From positions 620,001 through 684,000 of the forward strand of contig NZ_QMDV01000002.1 in the NCBI RefSeq assembly GCF_003284895.1: a stretch of 64,000 nucleotides of DNA, in the 5' to 3' direction. The notes beneath the pieces were generated by a model that saw nothing but the letters and a program-made list of their open reading frames with translations, did not search any database and was not told where the DNA came from. The stretch comes from Pontibacter arcticus (GTDB lineage Bacteria > Bacteroidota > Bacteroidia > Cytophagales > Hymenobacteraceae). This document shows, in pieces, positions 1-8,661 of the stretch. Within the stretch, counting starts at the first letter, position 1. Every line of letters starts with the position of its first letter. Position numbers and translations under genes: made by a program.

Positions 1-3000
1 CGCGCGCATCGAGCAGTTCTTTTTCGTGCTCGACCACTACTTTATCAGAGAAATAATGCTGTAGTTTCGGGTGCTGTACAACTTGCTGTACACGTTCCTG
101 AAGCGCAGGCTTTTCTCGGTCGCTGATGATGCCTTCGTAAACCATCTGGCGCAGCACGGTATCCATATTTTCTGCCTTAATAATACGAGCCAGGGCGTAA
201 TGCAACTTCTTGTTGAGCGCGCGTTGCTTGGTCTGAGTTTCAAAATCGAACACGTTATTGGCGTGTTGTTTCAGTTGCAGCCGCTTAGCCCAGTCCGAAG
301 TTGTTAAGTAGGTAAGATTAAAAGTATTCTCCGAATTTATACTTGCCTGTTGCTGTTGCAAACCGCCTTTGTGCAGCTGGTAACAAAACTGCCCGGCATT
401 CCAGACTTGGTTGTGCACCAAAAAACGATACAACAGATGGCTAATGTTTTTTGCACTTCCCTCAAGCGCACGCGCTGCTTTTTTATCGTCCTGTAGGTCT
501 TTGCTGTTGCCTATTAAATAGAGTCGGTCTATGGGGCGGGTGAGGGCCACATACAGCATGTTTAGGTTTTCGATAAAAGTCTTCTCGATTTCAGTTTTAT
601 ACTTTTCAGCAAGTATGGTTTGGTCCAGTTTCGAGCTCACGTTTACGGCTACGCTGCGCAGCTTTCCGGTTACGGTGATATCGTCGGGCAGGTGGCTCCA
701 CATCAGGGCGCGTGTCATGGGCTCGGTGCTCCAGTCCGCAAACGGAATGATCACGATGGGGTAGGCCAGGCCTTTGGATTTATGAATGCTGGTAATGGTA
801 ATGGCGTTGCGGTCTTTGGGGGTGTTGATGCTCAGCTTCTCTTTCTGCACCTCCCAATACCCCAGGAAATTATTCAGGTTGTTACTGTTCTTTAAACTAT
901 ACTCCAGCACCAGGTCCAGGAACCGGAAAAGGTATTCGCTTTCGTTGTTATGGTCCAGCAGATCGAAGATGCGGATGAGTTGTTCGGTTAATTCGTAGAT
1001 GGAAAGGTTGCCGGTTTCGCGTTCCTTTACATCGAAGCCAAACAGGCGCAACTGGTCGTAAAAAGCCTGCGGATCTTTATCATTAGCGATCTGGGCAATG
1101 CGCTGCGTGGTTTCCGTATCCGGAATTCTTTCCAGGGCAACGGCGCAAACCAGGTACAAAGCTTCGGATTTTGCCAGCGTATCGTTGGGCCGGTTAAACA
1201 CCCGGAAAAGCGCAATGATAAAGTTAATCACTTCGGCAAACTGCAAGGATAATGAGTCTTGGGAAATGATATCATACTTGCGCTCTTTCAGGAAATTAGC
1301 GATCAGCTTACTTTTAGCATTGGTCCGGCAAAGTATGGCCATATCTTTCAAACTATAACCATCTTCCAAACCCTGATTAACGAGCTGCAGCACCAGTTGC
1401 AGCATACTTTCATCGTAGGTCAGGATTTTTTCATGCGCATAGTCTTCGTACAGTTCGGTAGTGCGTGTACAGTCATTCAGGTTATACTTGTAATTGCTAT
1501 CATCAGGGTGCGTGAACATGATCTGGATATGACCACCCGTGTTGGTGCTGCCTTCCGGTGAAAGCTGCACAAACTTCTCATCATAAATGGAAGTAAACAT
1601 ACCGAATTCCTGGTGCGTGTTGCTGATGTAAGTAAACAGCGCGTTGTTAAAGTCGATGATCTCGGTGCGGCTCCGGTAGTTTTTGTTGAGTTCCTGCGGG
1701 CTCAGGGCATGGTCCACGGATTCGTATCGCTCCCGGATCATACTTCCGTGGCGGCGATTTTCGTAAAGTTTCTTGGTGTTGCCTTTGTAGAGGTGCAGAA
1801 TTTGTTCCATCTCGCCGCCGCGCCACCTGTAAATGGCTTGTTTGGCATCGCCTACCACCATACTAAAATGCCCCGAAGCCAGCGCATTATCAACTAAAGG
1901 CAATAAGTTATTCCATTGTAAAACGGAAGTATCCTGAAACTCATCGATCAGGATGTGGTTATACTTTTCGCCGAGCCGCTCATAAATAAAAGGCACCGGT
2001 TCCTGCATCACAATATCAATAATGCGCTTGTTAAATTCAGAAATATGAACCGTATTTTTATCGCGTTTAATTTCCTGCAGGCACTTTTCCAGCTCGTTCA
2101 AAACCGATACTTTGTACAGGTGCGGAACAATGGAATTTATCAGCGTCAGCGTTTTGCCAAACTGCTCTTTTATACTTTCAAGGTGATAGTACAGTTCTGT
2201 TAAAGTTGGCTTTATACTATCCACCTGGCTTTTGGTAAATGCGCTTGCTTTGCCGGCGTACCACTTATCATCTTCTATGGTCTGGCGGGCGTAGTTGTTG
2301 CCATAGGTCAGGTCTGTCTCTCTCGAAAACTTTGTAAAATACCCATACAAACCCCGCGTGCTCTGGAAAAAATCAGCAGGAGAGAGGCCGGCATCATTTA
2401 TACTTGACAGGGCTTGCTGCGCGGCTTCCTGCGTAGCTTCTTCAATCTTCTTTTTTGTATCGAGTAACTCAAACCGGATGGTTTTAAAATCTTCTAAACT
2501 AAGGTTCTGGATATCCGTTACTGCTTCGTATACTTGTTCGTTCAGCAGGTTTTTGGCAAAGTCGGAGAGGTCATCAGGTAAGGTATTCCAGCTGCGGCCT
2601 TCACGCGCTTTTTCCAAGGCATACTGCTCCAGCGTTTCCGATAACAGATCATCTTTGGAGTTTGATACTTTATCTAACAGCAACTGCACCGCCGTATTTA
2701 CCAGCGTCTGCGAATCCAGGTCAACTTCAAAATTATAGGGGATGTTAAGCTCGCGGGTAAAAGCCTGCACGATCTTGTTCACAAAACTATCAATGGTACT
2801 CACACTAAAATCAGAGTAGTTATAAAGCACCTGCGTAAACAAAGTGGCCGCGCGAAGGCGGATATCTTCAATCTCCAGGTTTTCTTCTGGATAATCTTCC
2901 TGTAAATCCTCTGTTATACTTTGCAGCAATTGCTCACTTTTATACTTTGCTTTTTCTGATTGCGTGGTATCGTTAAAGCCACGCAAGGCACCCAGGATAC

Positions 3001-3166
3001 GTTCCTTCATTTCGGCGGCCGCATCATTTGTAAATGTTATGGCCAGTATGGAGCGGTAATAGTCCGGGTCGGGGGTATGAAGTGCGAGCTTCAGGTACTC
3101 TTTGGTAAGGTGGTATGTTTTACCGGAGCCGGCAGAAGAAGAATATATTTTGAAGCTGGATGGCAT
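1..3166 (-). CDS. UvrD/RecB-family helicase-nuclease, 3' end outside window
   Basis: This is an SF1 DNA helicase, probably the AddA/RecB-like subunit of a double-strand-break repair helicase-nuclease. The frame is open from the ATG at 3166 to the left edge (1055 codons) with no stop. Walker A is SSAGSGKT near residues 10-17, motif II is LIDEFQDTS near residue 408 (about 1924-1945), motif III is GDAKQAIYRWRGGE near residue 438, and motif VI is LYVALTRPIDRLYLI near residue 872 (about 515-550). The last visible stretch has LNKKLHYALARI, resembling the start of a RecB-type PD-(D/E)XK nuclease domain, but its catalytic residues lie outside the window. The family is cytoplasmic and often sits beside an AddB-like nuclease gene, which could lie to the left. 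Helicase identity is firm; the assignment to AddAB is an inference. Confidence 0.9.
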   Translation of the reverse strand, partial: MPSSFKIYSSSAGSGKTYHLTKEYLKLALHTPDPDYYRSILAITFTNDAAAEMKERILGALRGFNDTTQSEKAKYKSEQLLQSITEDLQEDYPEENLEIEDIRLRAATLFTQVLYNYSDFSVSTIDSFVNKIVQAFTRELNIPYNFEVDLDSQTLVNTAVQLLLDKVSNSKDDLLSETLEQYALEKAREGRSWNTLPDDLSDFAKNLLNEQVYEAVTDIQNLSLEDFKTIRFELLDTKKKIEEATQEAAQQALSSINDAGLSPADFFQSTRGLYGYFTKFSRETDLTYGNNYARQTIEDDKWYAGKASAFTKSQVDSIKPTLTELYYHLESIKEQFGKTLTLINSIVPHLYKVSVLNELEKCLQEIKRDKNTVHISEFNKRIIDIVMQEPVPFIYERLGEKYNHILIDEFQDTSVLQWNNLLPLVDNALASGHFSMVVGDAKQAIYRWRGGEMEQILHLYKGNTKKLYENRRHGSMIRERYESVDHALSPQELNKNYRSRTEIIDFNNALFTYISNTHQEFGMFTSIYDEKFVQLSPEGSTNTGGHIQIMFTHPDDSNYKYNLNDCTRTTELYEDYAHEKILTYDESMLQLVLQLVNQGLEDGYSLKDMAILCRTNAKSKLIANFLKERKYDIISQDSLSLQFAEVINFIIALFRVFNRPNDTLAKSEALYLVCAVALERIPDTETTQRIAQIANDKDPQAFYDQLRLFGFDVKERETGNLSIYELTEQLIRIFDLLDHNNESEYLFRFLDLVLEYSLKNSNNLNNFLGYWEVQKEKLSINTPKDRNAITITSIHKSKGLAYPIVIIPFADWSTEPMTRALMWSHLPDDITVTGKLRSVAVNVSSKLDQTILAEKYKTEIEKTFIENLNMLYVALTRPIDRLYLIGNSKDLQDDKKAARALEGSAKNISHLLYRFLVHNQVWNAGQFCYQLHKGGLQQQQASINSENTFNLTYLTTSDWAKRLQLKQHANNVFDFETQTKQRALNKKLHYALARIIKAENMDTVLRQMVYEGIISDREKPALQERVQQVVQHPKLQHYFSDKVVVEHEKELLDAR

Positions 3167-3314
3167 AAGCTGCTGTTATCGTATTGGCACACGAAAGATA
3201 CAAGCAAACTGCCGGGAATGGAAAAATTATCTAAAGAATCGGAGCCGGAAATGCAAGGAAAACAGTTGATGTGTGCAACTTGATTTACTTACAGCAAAGT
3301 ATAAAACGCAGGTA

Positions 3315-3344
3315 AAACCCCGGCCTTTTATAAGACCGGAGTTT
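3315..3344 (-). terminator. Intrinsic terminator of the 3366-3908 gene
   Basis: Read on the minus strand, an 11-bp stem (arms 3334-3344 and 3315-3325, two G-U pairs) is followed by a short T-run. It lies 22 bp past the stop of the 3366-3908 gene and separates it from the helicase gene downstream. Confidence 0.6.
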
Positions 3345-3365
3345 AGTATTATATGGTAAGTCAGC

Positions 3366-3908
3366 CTAAGCTAACGTGTTTTCTTCGTAGCGTTTTTCTA
3401 CTTTACGGGCAGGTGCCGACACGAAGTCTTTCACGCAAACATGGTACATGATGCGGGCCATCGAAATGGAATATTCCGTAATCATACAATGCTGCTGTTC
3501 AGTGCTTACCAGCGCTTTCCCGCCACCCAAAGTAAGTTTGTTCAGTTCGATTACTTCATCAAAATTCTGGCGAAGCATCTTCAGGGCCTTAAAGGATGGC
3601 TCATTATAATACATCGGGATAACCTGGCATACGGCATAACTTCCGTTAGCACGCTCCTTGCTGATCATTTTGCAGAGTGCTTCGGTGTTCAGCTTGTCCA
3701 GGTCTGAGATGATCACAAAGAAAACTTTTTTCTGTGCGCCGGCAGGTTTGATAGCGGTGCTGCCAAGGAGCATGTTGCGGCTGATTTTGGCATTGGCTAT
3801 AAAGCTTTCGTCTTTCAATATCTTGTTATGGATCTTAAAAGCAAGCGCGCCAGACGCGATCAGATTAAAGTCTTTGCCCTGAGACGAAATTTTGGAGAAG
3901 TGCAACAT
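3366..3908 (-). CDS. Conserved hypothetical protein, 180 aa
   Basis: I do not recognise the family. The 180-residue product starts MLHFSKISSQGKDF and has no signal peptide or membrane segment. A hydrophobic beta-like stretch (KKVFFVIISDLDKL, about residues 60-75) and a conserved-looking GGGKALVS turn suggest a soluble alpha/beta domain. The C-terminus is basic then acidic (RKVEKRYEEN). It is a monocistronic minus-strand gene with a terminator after its stop, and coding bias matches neighbouring core genes. That it is a real gene is likely; its function is unknown. Confidence 0.65.
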   Translation of the reverse strand: MLHFSKISSQGKDFNLIASGALAFKIHNKILKDESFIANAKISRNMLLGSTAIKPAGAQKKVFFVIISDLDKLNTEALCKMISKERANGSYAVCQVIPMYYNEPSFKALKMLRQNFDEVIELNKLTLGGGKALVSTEQQHCMITEYSISMARIMYHVCVKDFVSAPARKVEKRYEENTLA

Positions 3909-3981
3909 AGGTCAAGGTGTTGGTTGTGTTTGGTTTATACTATTTACTAAGCTTCATAACAAGTTGCAGGAGCAACCAAAA

Positions 3982-4025
3982 GTTAAGTCTCATTAGCTTT
4001 AATGTTAAGTCTCATTAGCTTTAAT
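3982..4025. repeat. Two tandem copies of a 22-bp repeat
   Basis: Positions 3982-4003 and 4004-4025 are identical 22-bp units, directly abutting, beginning GTTAAGTCTC and ending GCTTTAAT. They lie between the minus-strand 3366-3908 gene and deaD. Function unknown; they could be a slippage product or a regulator binding site. Confidence 0.85.
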
Positions 4026-4415
4026 AAAGAAGGGCGCGGTAGGTGCAGGGTATTGGTAAACGGTAATCTGGTTGCATATTTAACCAGGTAACTGCGCTAG
4101 TATTTATACCACAATTCAATCTGAGTGGATTAAATGATGCAATTACGCCTGATAGTAAAGGAGGTAAAATAGATACCGTCGCTTTGATTCAGCTAATGTC
4201 AAATAACGCTTCTGTTTGTTTAAGATGGAGTTAGTAACGCACAATTAGGGTATAAGTTACCTTAATCCAATATTAAATTAAACTATACTGTTTTATTTAT
4301 ACCTTTAATCATAAAATGAGAGAATTATATTAAAATAGTTCTATATTATTAAAAGATCATCACTGTTGCTCCCTTAAAATTAAAAAGGCACTCCTTTTAG
4401 TTATATTCCTTATTT
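4026..4415. other. Gene-free AT-rich stretch upstream of deaD
   Basis: I see no convincing coding frame, hairpin or RNA in this stretch. It is very AT-rich near 4260-4400 and runs into the deaD promoter region. Confidence 0.5.
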
Positions 4416-4562
4416 ATGACTACCTTTGCATTTGATTTGGATCAGTCTGATTTGCTGCATAGAGGTTATCCCTACAGATGGTTACCCTGGGTGTTTAGTG
4501 TCGTTCGCTCTCTGGCAATGAGAAATGGTTTTTTAGAGCAGGCTGCCTCCAGATGTAAGTAA
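4416..4562 (+). CDS. Possible 48-aa small ORF upstream of deaD
   Basis: An uninterrupted frame of 48 codons runs from ATG 4416 to TAA 4560-4562, 21 bp before deaD. The peptide starts MTTFAFDLDQSD and ends NGFLEQAASRCK, with an aromatic centre (YPYRWLPWVF). It is too short to trust on its own. Its start overlaps the predicted -7 element at 4421, so if that promoter is correct this start is not transcribed and only the internal ATG at 4518 (14 codons) would remain. Confidence 0.25.
   Translation: MTTFAFDLDQSDLLHRGYPYRWLPWVFSVVRSLAMRNGFLEQAASRCK
4421..4428 (+). promoter_or_regulatory. Probable deaD promoter, -7 element
   Basis: TACCTTTG matches the Bacteroidota -7 consensus TAnnTTTG exactly. 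A TTAG at 4397-4400 sits about 20 bp upstream where the -33 TTTG is expected. Transcription would start near 4435, giving a leader of about 150 nt before the deaD start codon, a length common for cold-inducible RNA helicases. Confidence 0.55.
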
Positions 4563-4583
4563 TATTGTAGATAAGTAATTTAG

Positions 4584-6479
4584 ATGAGCAAAATCAGATT
4601 TGACGAACTTTCGCTTTCGCCGGAAGTTCAGCGAGCAATCGCAGACATGGGCTTCGAAGAAGCTTCCCCCATCCAGACACAGGCAATCCCGGTTGTATTA
4701 GAAGGAAGAGATATTATAGGCCAGGCCCAGACGGGTACAGGCAAAACGGCCGCGTTCGGTATTCCGGCCATCGAAGGCATTGACCCAGACGACCGTAGTG
4801 TACAGGTATTGATCCTTTGCCCTACTCGCGAGCTTGCCATCCAGGTTTCAGGTGAGATTCAGAAACTTTCAAAGTATAAAACAGGCATCAGCGTAGTTCC
4901 CATTTATGGTGGACAGCCTTATGAGCGTCAGCTACGTGCTTTAAAGCAGGGTGTACAGATCGTGATCGGTACACCAGGTCGTGTAATGGACCACATCGAG
5001 CGTGGCACGCTTAAACTGGATAAAGTTACCAAAATCATATTAGACGAAGCAGACGAAATGCTTGACATGGGTTTCCGTGAAGACATTGAGTATGTTTTGG
5101 AGCGTATCCCGGAAGAGCGTCAGACAATCTTCTTCTCAGCTACCATGTCGAAGCCGATCATGGAGATGACTAAGCGTTATCAGAAAGATCCGGTTATCGT
5201 GAAAGTGGTACACCAGGAGCTGACTGTCAGTAACATCGAGCAGGTATACTTCGAAGTAAGAAGCAGCGCCAAAATGGAAGTGCTATCCCGCTTACTGGAT
5301 ATGTACAACCTGAAAGCGGTGATCATCTTCTGTAATACCAAGCGTATGGTGGATGACCTGGTAGCAGACCTGCAGGCACGCGGCTATTTTGCTGACGGCT
5401 TACACGGCGACATGAACCAGAACCAGCGTTCAAACGTGATGGCCAAGTTCCGTAATGGAACATTAGAAATACTGGTAGCAACAGATGTGGCTGCCCGTGG
5501 TATTGATGTAGACAACGTAGAAGCCGTATTTAACTACGACCTTCCGCAGGACGAAGAAGCTTACGTACACCGTGTTGGCCGTACAGGTCGTGCTGGTAAA
5601 TCAGGTAAAGCTTTCTCGTTTGTAGGTGGCCGTACGGATGGTTTCAAACTGAAAGACATCATGCGCTTTACCAAAGCGAAGATCGTTTTACAATCCGTAC
5701 CAAGTATGGAAGATGTAAACGAGATCCGTACAAACCTTTTCTTTACAAAAGTGAAGGAAGTACTGGAGAAAGGCGCTTTAACCAAGCATGTAACGCGTAT
5801 CGAGCGTTTCGTGAACGAAACAGAAGGCTATACACCACTTGATGTTGCTGCAGCGCTCCTTAAAATGAGCATGAAAGAAGCCAAGGTTAAAGAAAAAGGT
5901 GCCGAAGCCGAGAAAAACCTGAACCGTACCAAAGAAGGTTTTGATCGTTTGTTTATCACTATCGGTAAAAAAGACCGCGTTCACCCACGCGACCTGATCG
6001 ATCTTTTAGCCAGCAACAGCAATATACCGGAAGGTAAAGTTGGCGACATCGACCTGTACGATAAGTTTAGCTTCGTGGAAGTACCAACCGAGTACACTGC
6101 AGATATCCTAGCGCGTATGGGCCGTATCGAAGTGGAAGGACGTATGGTTATTGTAGAGAAATCTGATAAGAAAAACTCCGAAGGCGCAAGCCAGGAAAGA
6201 AAAGGCGAAAACTTTGGCTTTGGCGACAGAGACCGTGGTGATCGTGATAGACGTTCCGGCGGTGGCGGTGAAAGACGCAGCTTCGGTGGCGGCCGTTCTG
6301 GTGGCGAGCGCTCTTACGGTGGTGGCGGAGATCGCGACCGTGGAGGTGATCGTGGCGGACGTTCTTTCGGCGGTGATCGCGATAGAGGCGGAGACCGTGG
6401 AGGACGCTCATTTGGTAGTGGCGGTGGAGACCGTGACAGAGGTAGCGACCGTGGAGGATTCCGTAAAAGAAGATTCTAG
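4584..6479 (+). CDS. deaD: DEAD-box ATP-dependent RNA helicase (DeaD/CsdA type)
   Basis: The enzyme unwinds RNA duplexes with ATP and takes part in ribosome assembly, mRNA turnover and cold adaptation. Core motifs appear in order: Q-motif around FDELSLSPEV...PIQTQAIP, AQTGTGKT near residue 48, PTRELA near 81, TPGR, DEAD at about 154, SAT at about 185, ATDVAARGID near 303 and HRVGRTGRAG near 331. Residues about 452-530 fit a DbpA-type RNA-binding domain. The tail from about 545 to 631 is low-complexity Gly/Arg/Asp with repeated GGDRGGRSFGG units, typical of non-specific RNA binding. It is a single-gene unit with its own promoter and a terminator at 6561. The helicase call is certain; the subtype symbol is by resemblance. 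Confidence 0.93.
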   Translation: MSKIRFDELSLSPEVQRAIADMGFEEASPIQTQAIPVVLEGRDIIGQAQTGTGKTAAFGIPAIEGIDPDDRSVQVLILCPTRELAIQVSGEIQKLSKYKTGISVVPIYGGQPYERQLRALKQGVQIVIGTPGRVMDHIERGTLKLDKVTKIILDEADEMLDMGFREDIEYVLERIPEERQTIFFSATMSKPIMEMTKRYQKDPVIVKVVHQELTVSNIEQVYFEVRSSAKMEVLSRLLDMYNLKAVIIFCNTKRMVDDLVADLQARGYFADGLHGDMNQNQRSNVMAKFRNGTLEILVATDVAARGIDVDNVEAVFNYDLPQDEEAYVHRVGRTGRAGKSGKAFSFVGGRTDGFKLKDIMRFTKAKIVLQSVPSMEDVNEIRTNLFFTKVKEVLEKGALTKHVTRIERFVNETEGYTPLDVAAALLKMSMKEAKVKEKGAEAEKNLNRTKEGFDRLFITIGKKDRVHPRDLIDLLASNSNIPEGKVGDIDLYDKFSFVEVPTEYTADILARMGRIEVEGRMVIVEKSDKKNSEGASQERKGENFGFGDRDRGDRDRRSGGGGERRSFGGGRSGGERSYGGGGDRDRGGDRGGRSFGGDRDRGGDRGGRSFGSGGGDRDRGSDRGGFRKRRF

Positions 6480-6560
6480 AAACCTGCAACCTCTACAAAT
6501 GAGGTTCGTATAACCAGGTATACAGTTTGAAGTATAAAAACTTCAATTAATGTTTAGAAA

Positions 6561-6587
6561 AGGCTGACTTGAAACGTCAGCCTTTTT
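6561..6587 (+). terminator. Intrinsic terminator of deaD
   Basis: Perfect 8-bp stem (6561-6568 with 6576-6583), 7-nt loop, then a T-run, about 80 bp past the deaD stop. Confidence 0.85.
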
Positions 6588-6589
6588 GC

Positions 6590-6723
6590 ATTTAAGGCCT
6601 TTCAAAAAAAGTATAACTGTATACTTTCCTAATCCGTTAAAGAACTTATAAATATAATTAACTGCGAAAGCAGCTGATTTTTAACACGGGTTACATCAGA
6701 CGGATGTAACCCGTGTTTTTTTA
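6590..6723 (+). ncRNA. Possible small RNA ending in a strong terminator
   Basis: After deaD has already terminated there is a second strong stem-loop (15 bp, 6683-6697 with 6703-6717, 5-nt loop, T-run). Just before it, 6662-6673 folds as CTGC-GAAA-GCAG, a GNRA tetraloop hairpin. No protein gene lies between the two terminators. A short independent transcript would explain this; alternatively it is simply a back-up terminator. No promoter is clear. Confidence 0.3.
6683..6723. terminator. Strong stem-loop terminator
   Basis: Perfect 15-bp inverted repeat (6683-6697 / 6703-6717) around AGACG, followed by seven T. It faces the + strand and has an A pair on the other side only, so it acts mainly on + transcripts. 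Confidence 0.8.
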
Positions 6724-6750
6724 TGCAATCCTTTTTCAAGAAGTATAGGC

Positions 6751-6775
6751 AAAAAAAAAGGAGCCGAAGCTCCTT
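6751..6775 (-). terminator. Intrinsic terminator of the 6793-7245 gene
   Basis: On the minus strand a 7-bp stem (6775-6769 with 6764-6758) with a 4-nt loop (6765-6768) runs into a T-run templated by the A-run at 6751-6759, 18 bp beyond the stop. Confidence 0.75.
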
Positions 6776-6792
6776 CCTTTCCAAAGTATAAA

Positions 6793-7245
6793 TTAAGCGT
6801 TGCGGGCTGCATCGCGTAAAGAACGGATATGATCGTGTGCATTTTTCACATCATGGTATTGCTGCTGCACAACTTGTTTTATTTGTGCCGGTAATTCTGT
6901 GGCTAAGGCTTCTTCGTACGCTTTAACAGCATAGTCTTCGCCACGCTCACATTCTTCCAGCACGCGCTTTCTGTCTCTGGATGTTAAAGCAGATTTCAGA
7001 TCGATCCAGGCACGGTGTACTGCGCCTTCAATAGAGCTGGATTCGCTATCGGTTTTGCCCAGTTTGTGCAGTTGGTCCTGTAACTCCGTGATCATGCTGT
7101 CGCGTTGTACGGCATATTTTCTGAACAGGTCTTTCAGGTCCTGATCTTCTACATCCTCGGCGGCCGTGGCGTATCCTTTAGCGCCATCTTTGCAGCGTTC
7201 GATCAAATGATGTATTGTCGGGAATAATTCGGTATTAGATTCCAT
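6793..7245 (-). CDS. PA2169-family four-helix-bundle protein (DUF2383)
   Basis: The 150-residue product is almost entirely helical and ferritin-like in layout: an N-terminal helix with HHLIERCKDGAKGYATAAEDV, then DLFRKYAVQRDSMITELQ, then LEECERGEDYAVKAYEEAL, then a C-terminal helix. This pattern is that of the PA2169/DUF2383 family, whose members are often stress-inducible and of unknown activity. Glu/His residues on several helices could bind metal, but a full ferritin di-iron set is not evident. Single gene with its own terminator. Confidence 0.8.
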   Translation of the reverse strand: MESNTELFPTIHHLIERCKDGAKGYATAAEDVEDQDLKDLFRKYAVQRDSMITELQDQLHKLGKTDSESSSIEGAVHRAWIDLKSALTSRDRKRVLEECERGEDYAVKAYEEALATELPAQIKQVVQQQYHDVKNAHDHIRSLRDAARNA

Positions 7246-7314
7246 AGTTATTTAGGTTATGATATGTTCTGTTTAGCCATCATACTATATTTATAACTTT
7301 TTGGTTACTGCTCT

Positions 7315-8586
7315 TTATTTTAGGTTTACAAGAGATGCAGCCATCGCGTTTCCGGCCAGGTAAGCAGTCGTCCAGGCTGCCTGAAAATTAAAGCCTCCGG
7401 TTACGCCATCAATATCAAGCACTTCGCCGGCAAAGTATAAACCGGGCACTAGTTTACTTTCCAGGGTTCGCATGTTTACGGAGCTCAGATCTACACCACC
7501 GCAGGTTACAAATTCCTCTTTAAAAGTAGTCTTGCCTTTTACTTCTACCTGCGCCCTGATCAGCGCTTCTAATAGTTTATTTGTATTTTTTGCAGGAAGA
7601 TCTGCCCATTTCACTTCTTCATTAATATCTGCGAGCAAAGTCATGCTGCGCCAAAGCCGTTGCGGCAAACCAAACAAGGGGTTCGTGCTCACCACTTTTC
7701 TGGGATGTGCCTGCCTGTACTGCTGTAATTCGGCACGCAACGCTTCTTCCGTAAAATCCGGTATCCAGTTGATGAGCGCTGTAAAGGTATACTGCTGATC
7801 GTGAAAACTGCGCGCCCCCCAGGCCGATAACTTAAGCACAGCTGGCCCGGAATAACCCCAATGGGTGATCAGCAACGGCCCTTCATTCTCAAGTTTCTGG
7901 CCGGCAATCCGGACTTTAGCGCGTGGCACCGAAATGCCCTGTAGCTCTTTGAATGGGGAAGCAGGTACATTAAACGTGAATAAAGACGGAACAGGCTCCT
8001 GTATGGCATGGCCCAGTTCACGCAGCCAGTTATAGTTTTCTGACTTTGGATTACCACCAGCGCACACCAGCACTTTATCAGCCACCAGCGTCGAATTATT
8101 GCTCAGCGAAAGTATAAATTGCTGCGAGCCGGAAGCAGCTTTCTCAGGTTGAATTCTGTTTACGCCTACGCCGGTTTTGATCTGTACGCCAGCCTGACGG
8201 GCAGCTTTTAATAGGCAGTCGATAATGGTTTCGGAGTTATCTGTTACCGGAAACATGCGGCCGTCTGCTTCGGCTTTTAGCTTTACACCGCGTTGCTCGA
8301 ACCACGCAACCGTTTCTGCAGCACCAAAAAGTTTAAAGGCTTCTTTTAGTTGCTTGCCACCGCGCGGATAGTTCTGTGCAAACTGCGAAGGCACAAAGCA
8401 ATGGTGCGTTACGTTACAGCGACCACCACCTGACACGCGCACTTTAGAAAGCAGCTTCGTACTTTTTTCCAGTAGTATAACTTCTGCTTCCGGGGCTTTT
8501 TCGGCGCAGGCAATAGCCCCGAAAAAACCGGCTGCGCCGCCACCAATTACAACAATTCTAGACTTTATTTGGGATTCAGGATGCAT
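7315..8586 (-). CDS. BaiN/RdsA-family (HI0933-like) FAD-dependent oxidoreductase
   Basis: A cytoplasmic flavoprotein of 423 residues, normal for the HI0933-like family. The dinucleotide-binding motif VVIGGGAAGFFGAIA lies near residues 11-25, the VRVSGGGRCNVTH signature near 50-62, and the C-terminal FAD motif PGLYFAGEVLDIDGVTGGFNFQAAW near 381-405. Biochemical roles of the family are poorly fixed, so the substrate cannot be named. It lies 75 bp downstream of the 8662-9489 gene on the same strand and may be cotranscribed with it. Confidence 0.88.
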   Translation of the reverse strand: MHPESQIKSRIVVIGGGAAGFFGAIACAEKAPEAEVILLEKSTKLLSKVRVSGGGRCNVTHHCFVPSQFAQNYPRGGKQLKEAFKLFGAAETVAWFEQRGVKLKAEADGRMFPVTDNSETIIDCLLKAARQAGVQIKTGVGVNRIQPEKAASGSQQFILSLSNNSTLVADKVLVCAGGNPKSENYNWLRELGHAIQEPVPSLFTFNVPASPFKELQGISVPRAKVRIAGQKLENEGPLLITHWGYSGPAVLKLSAWGARSFHDQQYTFTALINWIPDFTEEALRAELQQYRQAHPRKVVSTNPLFGLPQRLWRSMTLLADINEEVKWADLPAKNTNKLLEALIRAQVEVKGKTTFKEEFVTCGGVDLSSVNMRTLESKLVPGLYFAGEVLDIDGVTGGFNFQAAWTTAYLAGNAMAASLVNLK

Positions 8587-8661
8587 GTTAAAAGAGCGTA
8601 ACGAAGCAGAGTGGTAATGGCAAACTATACTTTAAACGGTCAGTTACCGGCTGCAAAGATA

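Noticed and set aside
3160..3283. Plus-strand frame 2960-3283 over the helicase start
   Set aside because: It is antisense to conserved Walker A coding sequence.
6148..6489. 113-codon minus-strand frame over the deaD tail
   Set aside because: It is the low-complexity His/Arg shadow of the Gly/Arg repeat region of deaD; no independent signal.
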